Notes: generated by a model not told the origin, from the letters alone. DNA of 64,000 bases from Pseudoxanthomonas gei (GCF_010119615.1 NZ_QOVG01000002.1:1-64000), one strand, 5' to 3'; positions 39,707 through 50,848 are shown, numbered from the stretch's first letter. Numbers and translations: made by a program.

Positions 39707-40189
39707 TTACCCGATCACGAACAACGGCTGGTCGAACTCGACCGGCGAACCGCTTTCGGTCAGTACTGCCAGCAAAGTCCCGGAGACGTCGGCCTCGATC
39801 GGGTTGAACATCTTCATCGCCTCGATGATGGCCAGGGTCTCGCCGGCCTTGACCGCCTGGCCGATGCTGACGAAGGCCGGCTTGTCCGGCGAAGGCGAGG
39901 TGTAGAAGGTGCCGACCATGGGCGCGCGCATCACGTGGCCTTCGGGCTGGTCGTTGCCGGCCGGCTTGGCGGAGCCACCGGTCGCCGCTTCGCTGGGCGA
40001 GGCCATCGGCATCGGCGCCGGGCTGCGCTGCTCGAACTGCGGTGCGGCGTACATCTGCGGCTGTGGCGAGTAGTTGCCCTTGGGCACTCGCGCCAGGCGC
40101 ACGGATTCCTCGCCCTCCTTGATCTCTATTTCGGCGAGATTGGATTCTTCCAGCAGGTCGATGAGCTTCTTGATCTTGCGCAGGTCCAT
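39707..40189 (-). CDS. accB: acetyl-CoA carboxylase biotin carboxyl carrier protein
   Basis: A 160-residue carrier. An N-terminal helical region ([20 protein letters not shown]) is followed by a Pro/Ala-rich linker and a biotinyl domain with the modification site EAMKM near residue 126. The ATG at 40189 gives the standard N-terminus; the frame is open further upstream without support. It is cotranscribed with aroQ upstream and accC downstream, the usual gene order in gammaproteobacteria. Confidence 0.96.
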   Translation of the reverse strand: MDLRKIKKLIDLLEESNLAEIEIKEGEESVRLARVPKGNYSPQPQMYAAPQFEQRSPAPMPMASPSEAATGGSAKPAGNDQPEGHVMRAPMVGTFYTSPSPDKPAFVSIGQAVKAGETLAIIEAMKMFNPIEADVSGTLLAVLTESGSPVEFDQPLFVIG

Positions 40190-40244
40190 GGTGGCCTCTG
40201 TGGTGGATGACCGCGCCGTTGCCGGCGCCGGTCGGGATTGGGAT

Positions 40245-40685
40245 TCAGGCGGGAAGACGCTTGAGCGCGGCTTCCAGTGCATAGCGGTAGCTGTCGGCAC
40301 CGAAGCCACAGACCACGCCCACGGCCAGGTCGCTGAAGTAGCTGTGGTGGCGGAAGGGTTCGCGGGTGTGCGGGTTGGACAGGTGGATCTCGATGAACGG
40401 GATCGCCACTGCCGCCAGCGCATCGCGCAGGGCGACCGAGGTATGGGTGAAGGCAGCGGGGTTGACCAGCACGAAGGCGGTGCCGTCGCTGCGGGCGGCC
40501 TGAACGCGGTCGACCAGGACGTGCTCGGCGTTGGACTGCAGGCTTTCCAGCGCGTGGCCCGCCGACGCAGCCTGTGCGGTCAGGGTGGCGTCGATCTCGG
40601 CCAGGGTGGTCTTGCCATAGACTTCAGGCTCGCGGTTGCCCAGCAGGTTGAGATTGGGGCCGTGCAGGACCAGCAGCTTCGCCAT
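40245..40685 (-). CDS. aroQ: type II 3-dehydroquinate dehydratase
   Basis: A 146-residue shikimate-pathway enzyme. It has [16 protein letters not shown] with the catalytic Tyr, [15 protein letters not shown], and [17 protein letters not shown] with the catalytic His region. Length is typical for the type II enzyme. It is the first gene of the aroQ-accB-accC unit. Confidence 0.95.
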   Translation of the reverse strand: MAKLLVLHGPNLNLLGNREPEVYGKTTLAEIDATLTAQAASAGHALESLQSNAEHVLVDRVQAARSDGTAFVLVNPAAFTHTSVALRDALAAVAIPFIEIHLSNPHTREPFRHHSYFSDLAVGVVCGFGADSYRYALEAALKRLPA

Positions 40686-40820
40686 CGGGGTCTCCAGCAG
40701 AAGCGCCGCAGTCTGCGTGAAGCGACCAATGCTGTCCAGTTAGCAGAAGTTACCCGCGATTTAAGCGTTCATTTGAATTATTGGCGCGCTCGCCTGCCGG
40801 TGGGGCGGATCTGCGGGTGT

Positions 40821-41417
40821 TCAGGGCCTGGACCAGGCCTCGATTTCACCTGCAGTGAAGGGGCCCACTTTCTGTTTCACCACTCTCCCCTCGGCGCTGA
40901 CCAGGACCGAATAGGGCAGCACGCCCTTGCGGTTGCCAAGCCAGACGCTGGCATCGGCCGGACCCGGTGTGTCGACCAGGATCGGATAGCTCACCGGAAC
41001 CTGGCCCAGGAATTGGCGGATGTTGGCGGGCGTATCCAGCGCCAGCCCGATGACCTGGGTGCCGTTCTTTCCCTGCGCACGGGCGTAGCGCTCAAGTTCC
41101 GGCATTTCCTCGATGCATGGCCCGCACCAGCTGGCCCATACATTGATCAGCAGGGGTCGACCGGCATACGGACCGGGCAGGGCCTGTGGTTTTCCGTCCA
41201 GGTCGGGAAGGTTGATGGCCGGCATCGCGTCGCCGGGTCCGGCGGGAATCACGCCTGCGGGAGGCGGGGGCGCGCTGGCGTCCATCGCGGCCTGCATGGC
41301 GCGCTGTCCGGTCTCGCTCCGCAGCAGCGGGTTTGCTTCCCACCAGAGGCTGGCGACGGCGCCGAGCACACCCGCTGCCAGGGCAGCGGCGAGTACGTGG
41401 GTCGTGGTGAGCTTCAT
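40821..41417 (-). CDS. TlpA-family periplasmic thioredoxin
   Basis: A 198-residue thiol reductant with an N-terminal anchor (THVLAAALAAGVLGAVASLWW) and a thioredoxin fold carrying the active-site WCGPC in VWASWCGPCIEEMPELE. The cis-Pro region reads LPYSVLV. The start overlaps the dsbD stop by four bases (ATGA), so it is made together with DsbD, which could supply its electrons. A cytochrome c maturation or general reductase role is possible. Confidence 0.88.
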   Translation of the reverse strand: MKLTTTHVLAAALAAGVLGAVASLWWEANPLLRSETGQRAMQAAMDASAPPPPAGVIPAGPGDAMPAINLPDLDGKPQALPGPYAGRPLLINVWASWCGPCIEEMPELERYARAQGKNGTQVIGLALDTPANIRQFLGQVPVSYPILVDTPGPADASVWLGNRKGVLPYSVLVSAEGRVVKQKVGPFTAGEIEAWSRP

Positions 41418-43741
41418 CGCTTTGCCCGGGCCAGGGCCTTGGACACCAGGTCCTGGGTCAGTACGGTCGGCAGCACTTCGCCTTCGCCGCCATCGCCTGG
41501 GAAGACCACGTACAGCGGCACGCCCACGGCCTGGTGTGCTTCCAGGAAGGCGGTGATGGCGGGATCCACGTTGGTCCAGTCACCCTGCATCAGCACCGCA
41601 TCGGCCTGCCGCATCGAGGCGCGGAATTCATCTCGATCCAGCACGGCCTTCTCGTTCGCCTTGCAGGTAACGCACCAGTCGGCGGTCATGTCGACGAACA
41701 CCACCCGACCTTGCGCGCGCAGGGCGGCAAGCGTCGCCGCCGAATAGGGCACCACGTCGGCACGGGTCGAGCGGCTGGCGGTCTCGCGCGGCAGGGCGTG
41801 CACCCAGGCCAGCGGGACCAGCGAACCCACCAGCAGCAATACAGCCAGGCCGCGCCGCGCTGGCGCCACCTGCAAGCGCAGGCGCTGGTACCACCACAAT
41901 CCGAGCGCCAGCAGCACCAGGCCGACCAGCGCCAGGCCGATCGCATCCACGCCGCGCTGCTTGCCCAGTACCCACAGCAGCCACACCGCTGTCATGTACA
42001 TGGGAAATGCGAGGAAGTGCTTGAGCGTTTCCATCCACGCGCCCGGTCTGGGCAGGCGCTGGGCCAGCCCGGGCACGAAGCCGATCAGCAGGAACGGCAG
42101 CGCCAGTCCCAGGCCCAGGAAAGCAAATACCAGCAGCGCCACCGCCGTTGAAGCGGTGAAGGCAAAGGCCAGCGCCGCACCCATGAACGGCGCCGTGCAC
42201 GGGCTGGCAATCACCACCGCCAGCACGCCGGTGAAGAAGTCGCCGAGCGGGCCGCTGCGCCCGGTCAGTTCATGCCCGGCGCCGGCAAAACGATGGCCCA
42301 GCGCGAACACGCCCGACAGGCTCAGGCCGACCGCGAACATCAGGTAGACCAGGGCCCCGATCACCAGCGGTTGCTGCAGCTGGAAGCCCCAGCCCAGCGC
42401 CTGCCCGGCCGCGCGCAGTGCAATGGCGATGGCGCCCAGGGCGATGAAGCTGGACAGCACGCCAGCGGTGTACCAGAGCGCACTGGCGCGTGCGTGGCCA
42501 CCACCGCGACCGCTGTCGGCCAGCGACAGGGCCTTCAGTGACAGCACCGGCAATACGCACGGCATCAGGTTGAGCACCAGGCCGCCCAGCAGTGCCAGCA
42601 ACAGGGCAATCCCGACGCTGATTCGACCCGTCTCCTTCTTGCGGAGTACCTCTGCCGGCGGCGTGGTGCGGGGCACCTGGGAGGGGAGCAGGGAAGGAGC
42701 TTGTGTTTCCCCGCCCGCGGACAGGGCCACCGGATCGGCATTCGGGCTTGCGCCGGGCAGCGCTGCGATGAGTGCCGGCTGGACTGCCGCGCCACCGGTG
42801 GCGACCGGCGCGGTGATCTTGCCTTTGGGTATGGCCAGTTTTACCGAACGGGTCATGGGCGGATAACAGATGCCGTCTTTCTGGCAGCCCTGGAACGTCA
42901 CCTTGAGCATGCCGCTGGCCGCATCGGCGTGGCTGCGCATGAGTGGCACCGGGACTTCGACCTGGTCGAAATAAACGATCACCGCGCCGAAGTGCTCGTC
43001 GCGGTGCGAGGCACCCCTGGGCCAGCGCGGCTGCCCAAGGCCAATGCCAGCCGCCCCTTCGAGCTGCATGCGGGTGCGGTCGCGGTACAGGTAGTAGCCA
43101 GGCGCTGGGGTGATCCGGAGCAGCAATTCATTGCCATCAAAGGCGATGGCTTCGAACGCGAACGCCTGCTCCTGCGGCAAAGGCAGCGCCTCGACTGCTC
43201 CGCCCGTTGCCGGAGCCTGGGCGCCAAACAGCGGCAGGCCGCCGGGATTGCCGGGCCTGTTGGCCAGCCCCGGAAGCCCGCCCGCGCCATTGCCGGCGGG
43301 AAGCTTGACCAGCAAGGTACGCGTCTGCGGCGGATAGCAGATGCCGGCGTCGGCGCATCCCTGGTACTTCACCTTCAGGCGGACGCTCTCGGTGGCCTCT
43401 GCGGGCTTGCCGGCAAGCACTCCGGTCAGGTCCTCGTGGTAGGTCTCCACGTCGCCGAAGAATTCGTCCCGGTGGGCCTTGCCCTTGGGTAGCTGCAGCT
43501 TGCTTGCCTGGAAGCCGGGGTCGTCGGTTTCGACGGAGATGCGGTGGCGATAGAGGTAATAGCCCTCGGCGACCTTCCATCGGACTTCGATGCGATCCCG
43601 GCCCGGCGCGCTTGCTGTCAGCGCAAAGGCCTGGTCCACGGGAAGGAGGTCGCTTTCGCTCACGGCGTTTGCCGGCAGCGGCAAGGTGGTCAGTGCCAGC
43701 GCGATCAATGCCGCGGCCGGCAGGTCTTTCAACAAAATCAT
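41414..43741 (-). CDS. dsbD: thiol:disulfide interchange protein DsbD with two N-terminal alpha domains
   Basis: A 775-residue membrane reductase that carries electrons from cytoplasmic thioredoxin to the periplasm. A signal peptide is followed by two tandem nDsbD-like domains, each with a GYYLYR motif and a Cys pair (GCADAGICYPPQTR near 130, GCQKDGICYPPMTR near 300). The transmembrane part has LNLMPCVLPVLSLKAL and IASPCTAPFMGA, and the C-terminal thioredoxin domain ends with DWCVTCKANE. Usual DsbD is about 565 residues, so the extra domain explains the length. The ATG at 43741 starts the signal peptide. Confidence 0.92.
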   Translation of the reverse strand: MILLKDLPAAALIALALTTLPLPANAVSESDLLPVDQAFALTASAPGRDRIEVRWKVAEGYYLYRHRISVETDDPGFQASKLQLPKGKAHRDEFFGDVETYHEDLTGVLAGKPAEATESVRLKVKYQGCADAGICYPPQTRTLLVKLPAGNGAGGLPGLANRPGNPGGLPLFGAQAPATGGAVEALPLPQEQAFAFEAIAFDGNELLLRITPAPGYYLYRDRTRMQLEGAAGIGLGQPRWPRGASHRDEHFGAVIVYFDQVEVPVPLMRSHADAASGMLKVTFQGCQKDGICYPPMTRSVKLAIPKGKITAPVATGGAAVQPALIAALPGASPNADPVALSAGGETQAPSLLPSQVPRTTPPAEVLRKKETGRISVGIALLLALLGGLVLNLMPCVLPVLSLKALSLADSGRGGGHARASALWYTAGVLSSFIALGAIAIALRAAGQALGWGFQLQQPLVIGALVYLMFAVGLSLSGVFALGHRFAGAGHELTGRSGPLGDFFTGVLAVVIASPCTAPFMGAALAFAFTASTAVALLVFAFLGLGLALPFLLIGFVPGLAQRLPRPGAWMETLKHFLAFPMYMTAVWLLWVLGKQRGVDAIGLALVGLVLLALGLWWYQRLRLQVAPARRGLAVLLLVGSLVPLAWVHALPRETASRSTRADVVPYSAATLAALRAQGRVVFVDMTADWCVTCKANEKAVLDRDEFRASMRQADAVLMQGDWTNVDPAITAFLEAHQAVGVPLYVVFPGDGGEGEVLPTVLTQDLVSKALARAKR

Positions 43742-43840
43742 CGGGTCGGTCGTCCTGGGGTCCAGGCCGCGATCCTGCTGGCTCGGCCAGGCGAAGCGCG
43801 GCTTCGGCCCGGCCGTCATGATCGGCGGCGGACCACAAGA

Positions 43841-44269
43841 TTAACCGGTGGCCAGGTCCCCGGGCTTGATCATGCCGTTCCGGCGGCCATTGCCGCGGCC
43901 CAGGCGCTGGTTCGCCAGCTCTTCCATGACCTCAAGCAGTGACAGCCGCGAGCGCAAGGGTGCGGCGCGGAAGGCCGCGACCAGGCGGAATTCCACCGGG
44001 TCTTCCACCAGCAGGGCATCGGCCGTGGCAATGGAATCCAGCTGCACGTCCTTGGAAAGCGGCATTTCCCCTCGTCCCGTTGCCAGCCATTCGAACTGGA
44101 TGCCGGTGACCAGGGCGATCTCCCGCATGTGGGAGACGCTGGGATTCTTGCCCAGGGGCGCTTCCCAGTGGCTGACCGCGCTGCGCTGCACGCCGACCGC
44201 CTTCGCCAATTGGGTCTGGGACAGGCCCAGGGCGCGTCGCGCCAGTCGAATCCGTTCCTGCTGGGTCAT
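43841..44269 (-). CDS. XRE-family helix-turn-helix regulator
   Basis: A 142-residue DNA-binding protein. The HTH runs ERIRLARRALGLSQTQLAKAVGVQRSAVSHWE (about residues 5-40), followed by a segment FEWLATGRGEMPL typical of Xre/Cro regulators, then an uncharacterised C-terminal tail. The ATG at 44269 is chosen because TAGGAGAGG precedes it; an ATG ten codons upstream is also possible. It lies 99 bp beyond the dsbD start and may be first in that operon. Its targets are unknown. Confidence 0.75.
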   Translation of the reverse strand: MTQQERIRLARRALGLSQTQLAKAVGVQRSAVSHWEAPLGKNPSVSHMREIALVTGIQFEWLATGRGEMPLSKDVQLDSIATADALLVEDPVEFRLVAAFRAAPLRSRLSLLEVMEELANQRLGRGNGRRNGMIKPGDLATG

Positions 44270-44454
44270 CGCCTCTCCTAGGCTTTTGTATTGCGCCATG
44301 CACATTACCTCACGCCAGGGACCCGACACCCGCCAAATGCTACTATAAGTAACTAGGTGAACAACAATAGGCGCCGCCTGCCTACCATTGGTAACAGGCA
44401 AGTTTAAAAAACTATATATATCAATGTGTTTGTTGTTCTATAGATACCAGAAGT

Positions 44455-44642
44455 AGCTAAAAAATCAGCTGTATTGCCTCGCCATGTCAATGCGGTAGTG
44501 GTATCTCTTGCCCCACTGGCCGGATGCCGGTTTCGACAGGATGTCGGCGGGGGGAGAGGCCCGGGTTGAAATTACGCCTAGGAAGGACACGCCACCATCT
44601 CCATAAGAGCGCACATGCCCCTGTCATGTGCGCTCTTTTTTT
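44455..44642 (+). ncRNA. candidate small RNA with C-rich loops
   Basis: A gene-free stretch ends in a strong Rho-independent terminator (44606-44642) with nothing plus-strand to terminate. A weak promoter candidate is TTGTTG at 44431-44436 with TAGCTA at 44455-44460. The transcript would contain CCCC motifs at 44511-44514 and in the terminator loop (44619-44622), a feature of sX13-like xanthomonad small RNAs. No ORF, RBS or known RNA family was identified. Confidence 0.35.
44606..44642 (+). terminator. Rho-independent terminator of candidate small RNA
   Basis: A perfect 13-bp stem AAGAGCGCACATG (44606-44618) / CATGTGCGCTCTT (44626-44638) with loop CCCCTGT is followed by a T-run to 44642. It directly precedes the groES promoter. 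Confidence 0.9.
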
Positions 44643-44647
44643 GTGCC

Positions 44648-44676
44648 CTTGAATAGCCCGGCCACGCGCCCCATCT
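44648..44676 (+). promoter_or_regulatory. sigma32-type heat-shock promoter of groES
   Basis: CTTGAAT (44648-44654) and CCCCATCT (44669-44676) are separated by 14 bp and match the RpoH consensus CTTGAAA-N13-16-CCCCATNT. Confidence 0.75.
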
Positions 44677-44717
44677 GTTGTGCATCCCGGCATTGCCGGG
44701 TTTTGCTGCCTGCGTTG

Positions 44718-44744
44718 CTGGCACTCACCTTGTGCGAGTGCTAA
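44718..44744 (+). promoter_or_regulatory. CIRCE element (HrcA operator)
   Basis: CTGGCACTC (44718-44726) and GAGTGCTAA (44736-44744) are separated by exactly nine bases. They match the TTAGCACTC-N9-GAGTGCTAA CIRCE consensus with two mismatches in the left arm. It lies about 45 bp upstream of groES, in the expected leader region. Confidence 0.88.
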
Positions 44745-44790
44745 TATCGCCGCCCTTTCCCTGTGCAATCAATCACTTAAAAGGATTGAA

Positions 44791-45081
44791 ATGAGCAATA
44801 TCAAGCCCCTGTACGACCGTGTAGTCATCAAGCGCGTGGAAGAAGAGAAATTGTCCGCCGGCGGCATCGTCATCCCCGACTCCGCCACCGAGAAGCCGAT
44901 CAAGGGCACCGTTGTCGCCGTCGGCGATGGCAAGGCCCTGGACAACGGCAGCATCCGCGCTCCCAAGGTCAAAGTTGGCGACCAGGTCCTGTTCGGCAAG
45001 TACAGCGGCACGGAAGTGAAGCTGGACGGCACCGACTACCTGGTGGTGAAGGAAGACGACATCTTCGCGATCCTCGGCTGA
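44791..45081 (+). CDS. groES: co-chaperonin GroES
   Basis: A 96-residue heptameric lid of the GroEL chaperonin. It begins [19 protein letters not shown] and shows the mobile-loop region [15 protein letters not shown] and the beta-barrel core [15 protein letters not shown] precedes the ATG. It heads the groES-groEL operon behind both a sigma32-type promoter and CIRCE. Confidence 0.97.
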   Translation: MSNIKPLYDRVVIKRVEEEKLSAGGIVIPDSATEKPIKGTVVAVGDGKALDNGSIRAPKVKVGDQVLFGKYSGTEVKLDGTDYLVVKEDDIFAILG

Positions 45082-45164
45082 GAGCCGTTGAAAGCGGAAA
45101 GGGTGAATGGTTAATGGTGAAGAGTCACAGCCACCAGCACCTTATCCATCCGCGATCGCATTGA

Positions 45165-46859
<1,695 letters not shown>

Positions 46860-46891
46860 TCCAGCCGGCCAGCCTTTGCTGGTTCGTAAAT

Positions 46892-46925
46892 AAAAAAGCC
46901 CCGCAGCGATGCGGGGCTTTTTTTT
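46892..46925 (+). terminator. Rho-independent terminator of groESL
   Basis: The stem GCCCCGCA/TGCGGGGC with an A-run upstream and a T-run downstream (46892-46925) follows groEL. It can serve transcripts from both directions. Confidence 0.92.
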
Positions 46926-47296
46926 GGTGCCGGGCTGCCGGGCGCAATGATCCAAGGGGATGGGTACGGGCAGCCATGCGCAGGCTTGATAACCGGGCGC
47001 CGTGTTCTACCGGGCCGGTGGAAGATTTGCATGCCTCGGCCATCGCGATTGCGCGAACTGACTGAAGGTCTCCCTGTTCAGTTTGTAACCAGGCCAGGTT
47101 CAAGCACGTTCTTCGGGACTCGGCGGCGGATGCCCATGGCAGGCAATCTCCAAGGCTCCCAAGGCCTTGGCCGAGCGGTCCGGACGAGGGTGTAGTGGCC
47201 TCTACTGAACCAACTGGTTCTGTTTTGCAGTGCAGCGTGCAAGACCGGCGGAGCGTCCTTCACGATGCGCCCGCGTCCCGACGTGGGGGAGGGAGC
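46926..47296. other. gene-free stretch ending in an orphan terminator
   Basis: No coding frame with family motifs or a plausible start was found. It includes palindrome GAACCAACTGGTTC (47207-47220). The downstream terminator implies that some RNA may end here, but no known RNA family was recognised, and no promoter is convincing. Confidence 0.4.
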
Positions 47297-47334
47297 AAGC
47301 CCGCTACTGGCCTGGCCAGTGCGGGCTTTTTTTT
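47297..47334 (+). terminator. Rho-independent terminator upstream of lipA
   Basis: The stem AAGCCCGC/GCGGGCTT is extended by inner ACTGG/CCAGT, then eight T residues follow (47327-47334). It is not adjacent to any coding gene on the plus strand, since groEL has its own terminator. Confidence 0.85.
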
Positions 47335-47481
47335 GCTCTGCGTCCGCGATCCGGCGTCGCTTTTGCTGGCCACGGTGGCTACGTATCCAAGGTGATGTGT
47401 GCCCAAGGCCGGATCGATGTTTCCCGTCCCTGTGCCGCCGTCGCCGCTGCTCCAGCCGGTCATAGGGGCTAGAATCGCGGC

Positions 47482-48498
47482 ATGAACAATGACGCCGGCG
47501 CCCGCCTGATTCCCCTACAGATCGTCCCTGCAACCGCATCGGCGGCGCCCTCGCTGGAAACCGGCGTCAAGCAGATGGGGGGCGACAAGATCGGTCGTTC
47601 CCCCGTGCAGTTCCTGGATGCGCCGGTGCTGCGCAAGCCCTCCTGGATCCGGGTGCGCATTCCCAGCGACGGCTCGGTGGCCCGGCTCAAGGCCAAGCTC
47701 CGGGAAAACCGCCTGGTCACCGTCTGCGAAGAGGCCAGCTGCCCCAACATCCACGAGTGCTTCAGCCACGGCACCGCTACCTTCATGATCCTCGGCGAGG
47801 TCTGCACGCGCCGCTGCTCGTTCTGCGACGTGGCCCACGGCCGGCCCAAGCCGCCTGATGCCAGTGAGCCGCTCAGCCTGGCCACCACGGTGGCCGACAT
47901 GGGCCTGAAGTACGTGGTGGTGACTTCGGTCGACCGCGACGACCTGCGCGACGGCGGCGCCCAGCACTTCGTCGACTGCATCGCGGCCATCCGCGAACAT
48001 TCGCCAGGCACCCGCATCGAGATCCTGACCCCTGATTTCCGGGGCAAGGGCCGCATGGACCGCGCGCTGGAGATCCTGGCAGCCAGCCCACCGGACGTCT
48101 TCAACCACAACATCGAAACGGTGCCGGACCTCTACACCAACGTCCGCCCGGGTGCGGACTACCAGTGGTCGCTGAGCCTGCTGCAGAAGTTCAAGCAGCA
48201 GCATCCGCAGCTGCCGACCAAGTCCGGGATCATGCTCGGCCTGGGCGAGACCATGGAGCAGGTGCAGGCCACCCTTCGCGACCTGCGCGCCCATGAGGTG
48301 GACATGGTCACCATCGGCCAGTACCTGCAGCCGACGGCGCACCATCATCCGGTGCTGCGTTACTGGACGCCGGAAGAGTTCGCCCAACTGGAGCAGTACG
48401 GCAAGGCGCTGGGCTTCAGCCACGTCGCGTCCGGGCCGCTGGTGCGCTCCTCCTACCATGCCGACCTGCAGGCCAAACAGGCCGGCGTCGCCGGCTGA
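47482..48498 (+). CDS. lipA: lipoyl synthase
   Basis: A 338-residue radical-SAM enzyme that inserts two sulfurs into octanoyl groups to form lipoate. It has both clusters: the auxiliary one in [12 protein letters not shown] and the radical-SAM CxxxCxxC in CTRRCSFC; the C-terminal RSSYHA matches the conserved Ser-containing motif. The ATG at 47482 is preferred; upstream there is a TAGAAT -10-like hexamer. Confidence 0.95.
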   Translation: MNNDAGARLIPLQIVPATASAAPSLETGVKQMGGDKIGRSPVQFLDAPVLRKPSWIRVRIPSDGSVARLKAKLRENRLVTVCEEASCPNIHECFSHGTATFMILGEVCTRRCSFCDVAHGRPKPPDASEPLSLATTVADMGLKYVVVTSVDRDDLRDGGAQHFVDCIAAIREHSPGTRIEILTPDFRGKGRMDRALEILAASPPDVFNHNIETVPDLYTNVRPGADYQWSLSLLQKFKQQHPQLPTKSGIMLGLGETMEQVQATLRDLRAHEVDMVTIGQYLQPTAHHHPVLRYWTPEEFAQLEQYGKALGFSHVASGPLVRSSYHADLQAKQAGVAG

Positions 48499-48661
48499 AC
48501 CGCCGCCCCGCCGTGGCGCGGACGGGAACGAAGCATTCACATTTTGGCGGCTGTGCACCGGTAGGCTGAAAGCAGATGACAAGGCGGGCAACTTTCGTCA
48601 CTGTCGTCAGGTCCTGTTGTTTGCGGCATTCCCAACGGCCATTGCGCCAACGAGTACCCGA

Positions 48662-50848
48662 ATGAAATTGAAGACCCCCGCCGTAGCCCTGCTGTCCCTG
48701 GCACTGGTAGTTCCGCTGGCCCTGCTGGCGCGCGCCGATGGCGACGCCCTGCCGGGTACCGCCGCGCCCACCGCCGACCAGGCCACCACTTCCAAGCTCG
48801 TCTACGGCCTGTTGTCCGACAGCCGCTATGCCTACCGGCCGCGTGCGCTGGATGACGCGCTGTCGCAGGACATCTTCAAGCGCTACCTCGAGGCGCTGGA
48901 CGGCGGCAAGCAGTATTTCACCGTGGCCGACATCGACAAGTTCGGGCCCTACAAGACCCAGATGGACGATGCAATCCGCAGCGGCGAGCTCACCCCCGCC
49001 TATGACATCTTCGCCGTCTACAAGCAGCGGGTGGGCGAGCGCATCGCGCACGCGCGGGCACTGCTGAAGCAGGACTTCGATTTCAGCGGCAGCGAGCGCT
49101 GGGAATACGACCGCGAGAAGGCGCCGTGGGCGGCCGACACGCAGGAGCTGGATGGGGTGTGGAAGAAGTCGGTGATGAATGACTGGCTGCGCCTGAAGCT
49201 GGCCGGCAAGCAGCCCGACGAAATCCGCAAGACCCTGGACAAGCGCTATGCGACCTACCAGCGCACGGTGAACGAGCTCAAGAGCGAGGACGTGTTCCAG
49301 ACCTTCCTCAACGGCTATTCCAGCGCCATCGATCCGCACACCGACTACTTCACCCCCAAGACGGCCGAGAACTTCAACCAGGCCATGTCGCTGTCGCTGG
49401 AAGGCATCGGCGCGCAGCTGCAACGCCAGGACGACCTGGTGGTGATCCGAGAGATCATTCCGGGCGGGCCAGCCGACATGAACGGCAAGCTCAAGGCCGG
49501 CGACCGCATCGTCGCGGTCGGGCAGGGCAAATCCGGGCCGATGACCGACGTGATCGGCTGGCGCATCGATGACGTGGTCACCCAGATCCGCGGCAAGAAG
49601 GACACCCAGGTACGGCTGGAATACATCCCGGCCGAAAGCGGCGTGGACGGCAAGCATGCACAGGTCACCATTACCCGCCAGAAAGTGAAGCTGGAAGAGC
49701 AGGCGGCCAAGGCCGAGACCATCACCCTGCCGGCAGTCGACGGGCAGCCGGAGCGTCGCATCGGCGTGGTCAAGCTGCCTGCGTTCTACCAGGATTTCGA
49801 AGGCCGTCGCCGCAACCCCAACGACTACACCTCGGCCACCCGCGACATCGGCAAGCTGCTGGCCCAGTTCAAGGCCGACGGGATTTCCGGCGTGGTCATG
49901 GACCTGCGCAACAACGGCGGCGGTTCGCTGGACGAGGCGGTCGAACTGACCGGTCTGTTCATCGACAAGGGGCCGGTGGTGCAGGTACGCGAATCCGGGG
50001 GCCGGGTCACGGTCAATGCCGATACCAAGCCTGGCGTGGCATGGGACGGGCCGCTGGCGGTGCTCACCAACCGTGGCTCGGCTTCGGCCTCGGAAATCTT
50101 CGCCGGCGCCATCCAGGACTACGGTCGTGGCCTGGTGATTGGCGAAACCACCTTCGGCAAGGGCACCGTGCAGAACATGGTCGACCTGGATCGCTGGCCG
50201 GCCAACGAGGCCCCGCGCTTCGGCCAGGTCAAGCTGACCATCGCCCAGTTCTTCCGTGTTGCCGGTGGCAGCACCCAGCACAAGGGCGTGGTGCCCGACA
50301 TCGCCTTCCCGGTCAGCGTGGATGCCACCGAGTACGGTGAGAGCACCTACGACAACGCCTTGCCGTGGACCAAGATCGCCGCGGTCCCGCACACCCAGTA
50401 CGGCAACTTCGCCCCGTTGTTGCCGCGCCTGGAAGCACTGCACGCCGCGCGCGTGGCCACCGACAAGGAATTCGAGTGGTGGTCCAAGGACGTGAGCGAT
50501 TTCCGCATCGAAGCCGCCAAGAAATACGTGTCGCTCAACGAAGCCGAGCGTCGCGCCGAGCGTGACAAGCAGGAGACCCAGCGCAAGCAGCGCCAGGCCG
50601 AGCGCAAGACCCTTGGACTGGCGCTGGATCCGCTGGCTGACGACGCGGCCGATGATGGCCTGGGCGCCAACGAACGCGACATCGTCAAGGATGCCGCGCG
50701 CGAAAAGCTCGCCGACAAGCGTCCCGATCCCTTGCTGCGCGAATCGGCGGCCATCCTGGCCGATGCGATCGATGTGCTGGGACACGACCGCACGCTGTCG
50801 GCGCAGGTGCTGCCGGAATCGACCATGCCGGGTAGCTGGTCGGACTGA
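48662..50848 (+). CDS. prc: tail-specific carboxy-terminal protease
   Basis: A 728-residue periplasmic protease (Prc/Tsp). A signal peptide (ALLSLALVVPLALLARA) precedes an N-terminal helical domain, a PDZ domain (AQLQRQDDLVVIREIIPGGPA, about residues 240-330), and the catalytic domain with the serine in NRGSASASEIFAGA (about 473) and lysine in FGKGTVQ (about 499). A basic C-terminal domain (DUF3340-like) ends the protein. The upstream reading frame overlaps lipA but only from a frame artefact; the ATG at 48662 is used. E. coli Prc is 682 residues. Confidence 0.92.
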   Translation: MKLKTPAVALLSLALVVPLALLARADGDALPGTAAPTADQATTSKLVYGLLSDSRYAYRPRALDDALSQDIFKRYLEALDGGKQYFTVADIDKFGPYKTQMDDAIRSGELTPAYDIFAVYKQRVGERIAHARALLKQDFDFSGSERWEYDREKAPWAADTQELDGVWKKSVMNDWLRLKLAGKQPDEIRKTLDKRYATYQRTVNELKSEDVFQTFLNGYSSAIDPHTDYFTPKTAENFNQAMSLSLEGIGAQLQRQDDLVVIREIIPGGPADMNGKLKAGDRIVAVGQGKSGPMTDVIGWRIDDVVTQIRGKKDTQVRLEYIPAESGVDGKHAQVTITRQKVKLEEQAAKAETITLPAVDGQPERRIGVVKLPAFYQDFEGRRRNPNDYTSATRDIGKLLAQFKADGISGVVMDLRNNGGGSLDEAVELTGLFIDKGPVVQVRESGGRVTVNADTKPGVAWDGPLAVLTNRGSASASEIFAGAIQDYGRGLVIGETTFGKGTVQNMVDLDRWPANEAPRFGQVKLTIAQFFRVAGGSTQHKGVVPDIAFPVSVDATEYGESTYDNALPWTKIAAVPHTQYGNFAPLLPRLEALHAARVATDKEFEWWSKDVSDFRIEAAKKYVSLNEAERRAERDKQETQRKQRQAERKTLGLALDPLADDAADDGLGANERDIVKDAAREKLADKRPDPLLRESAAILADAIDVLGHDRTLSAQVLPESTMPGSWSD

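Noticed and set aside
47170..47230. A tRNA-like stretch with GCCGAGCGGTCC
   Set aside because: D-arm-like text only; no acceptor stem, anticodon loop or T-arm could be paired.
46926..47334. 6S, tmRNA, RNase P or SRP RNA
   Set aside because: None of the conserved cores of these RNAs were found in the segment.
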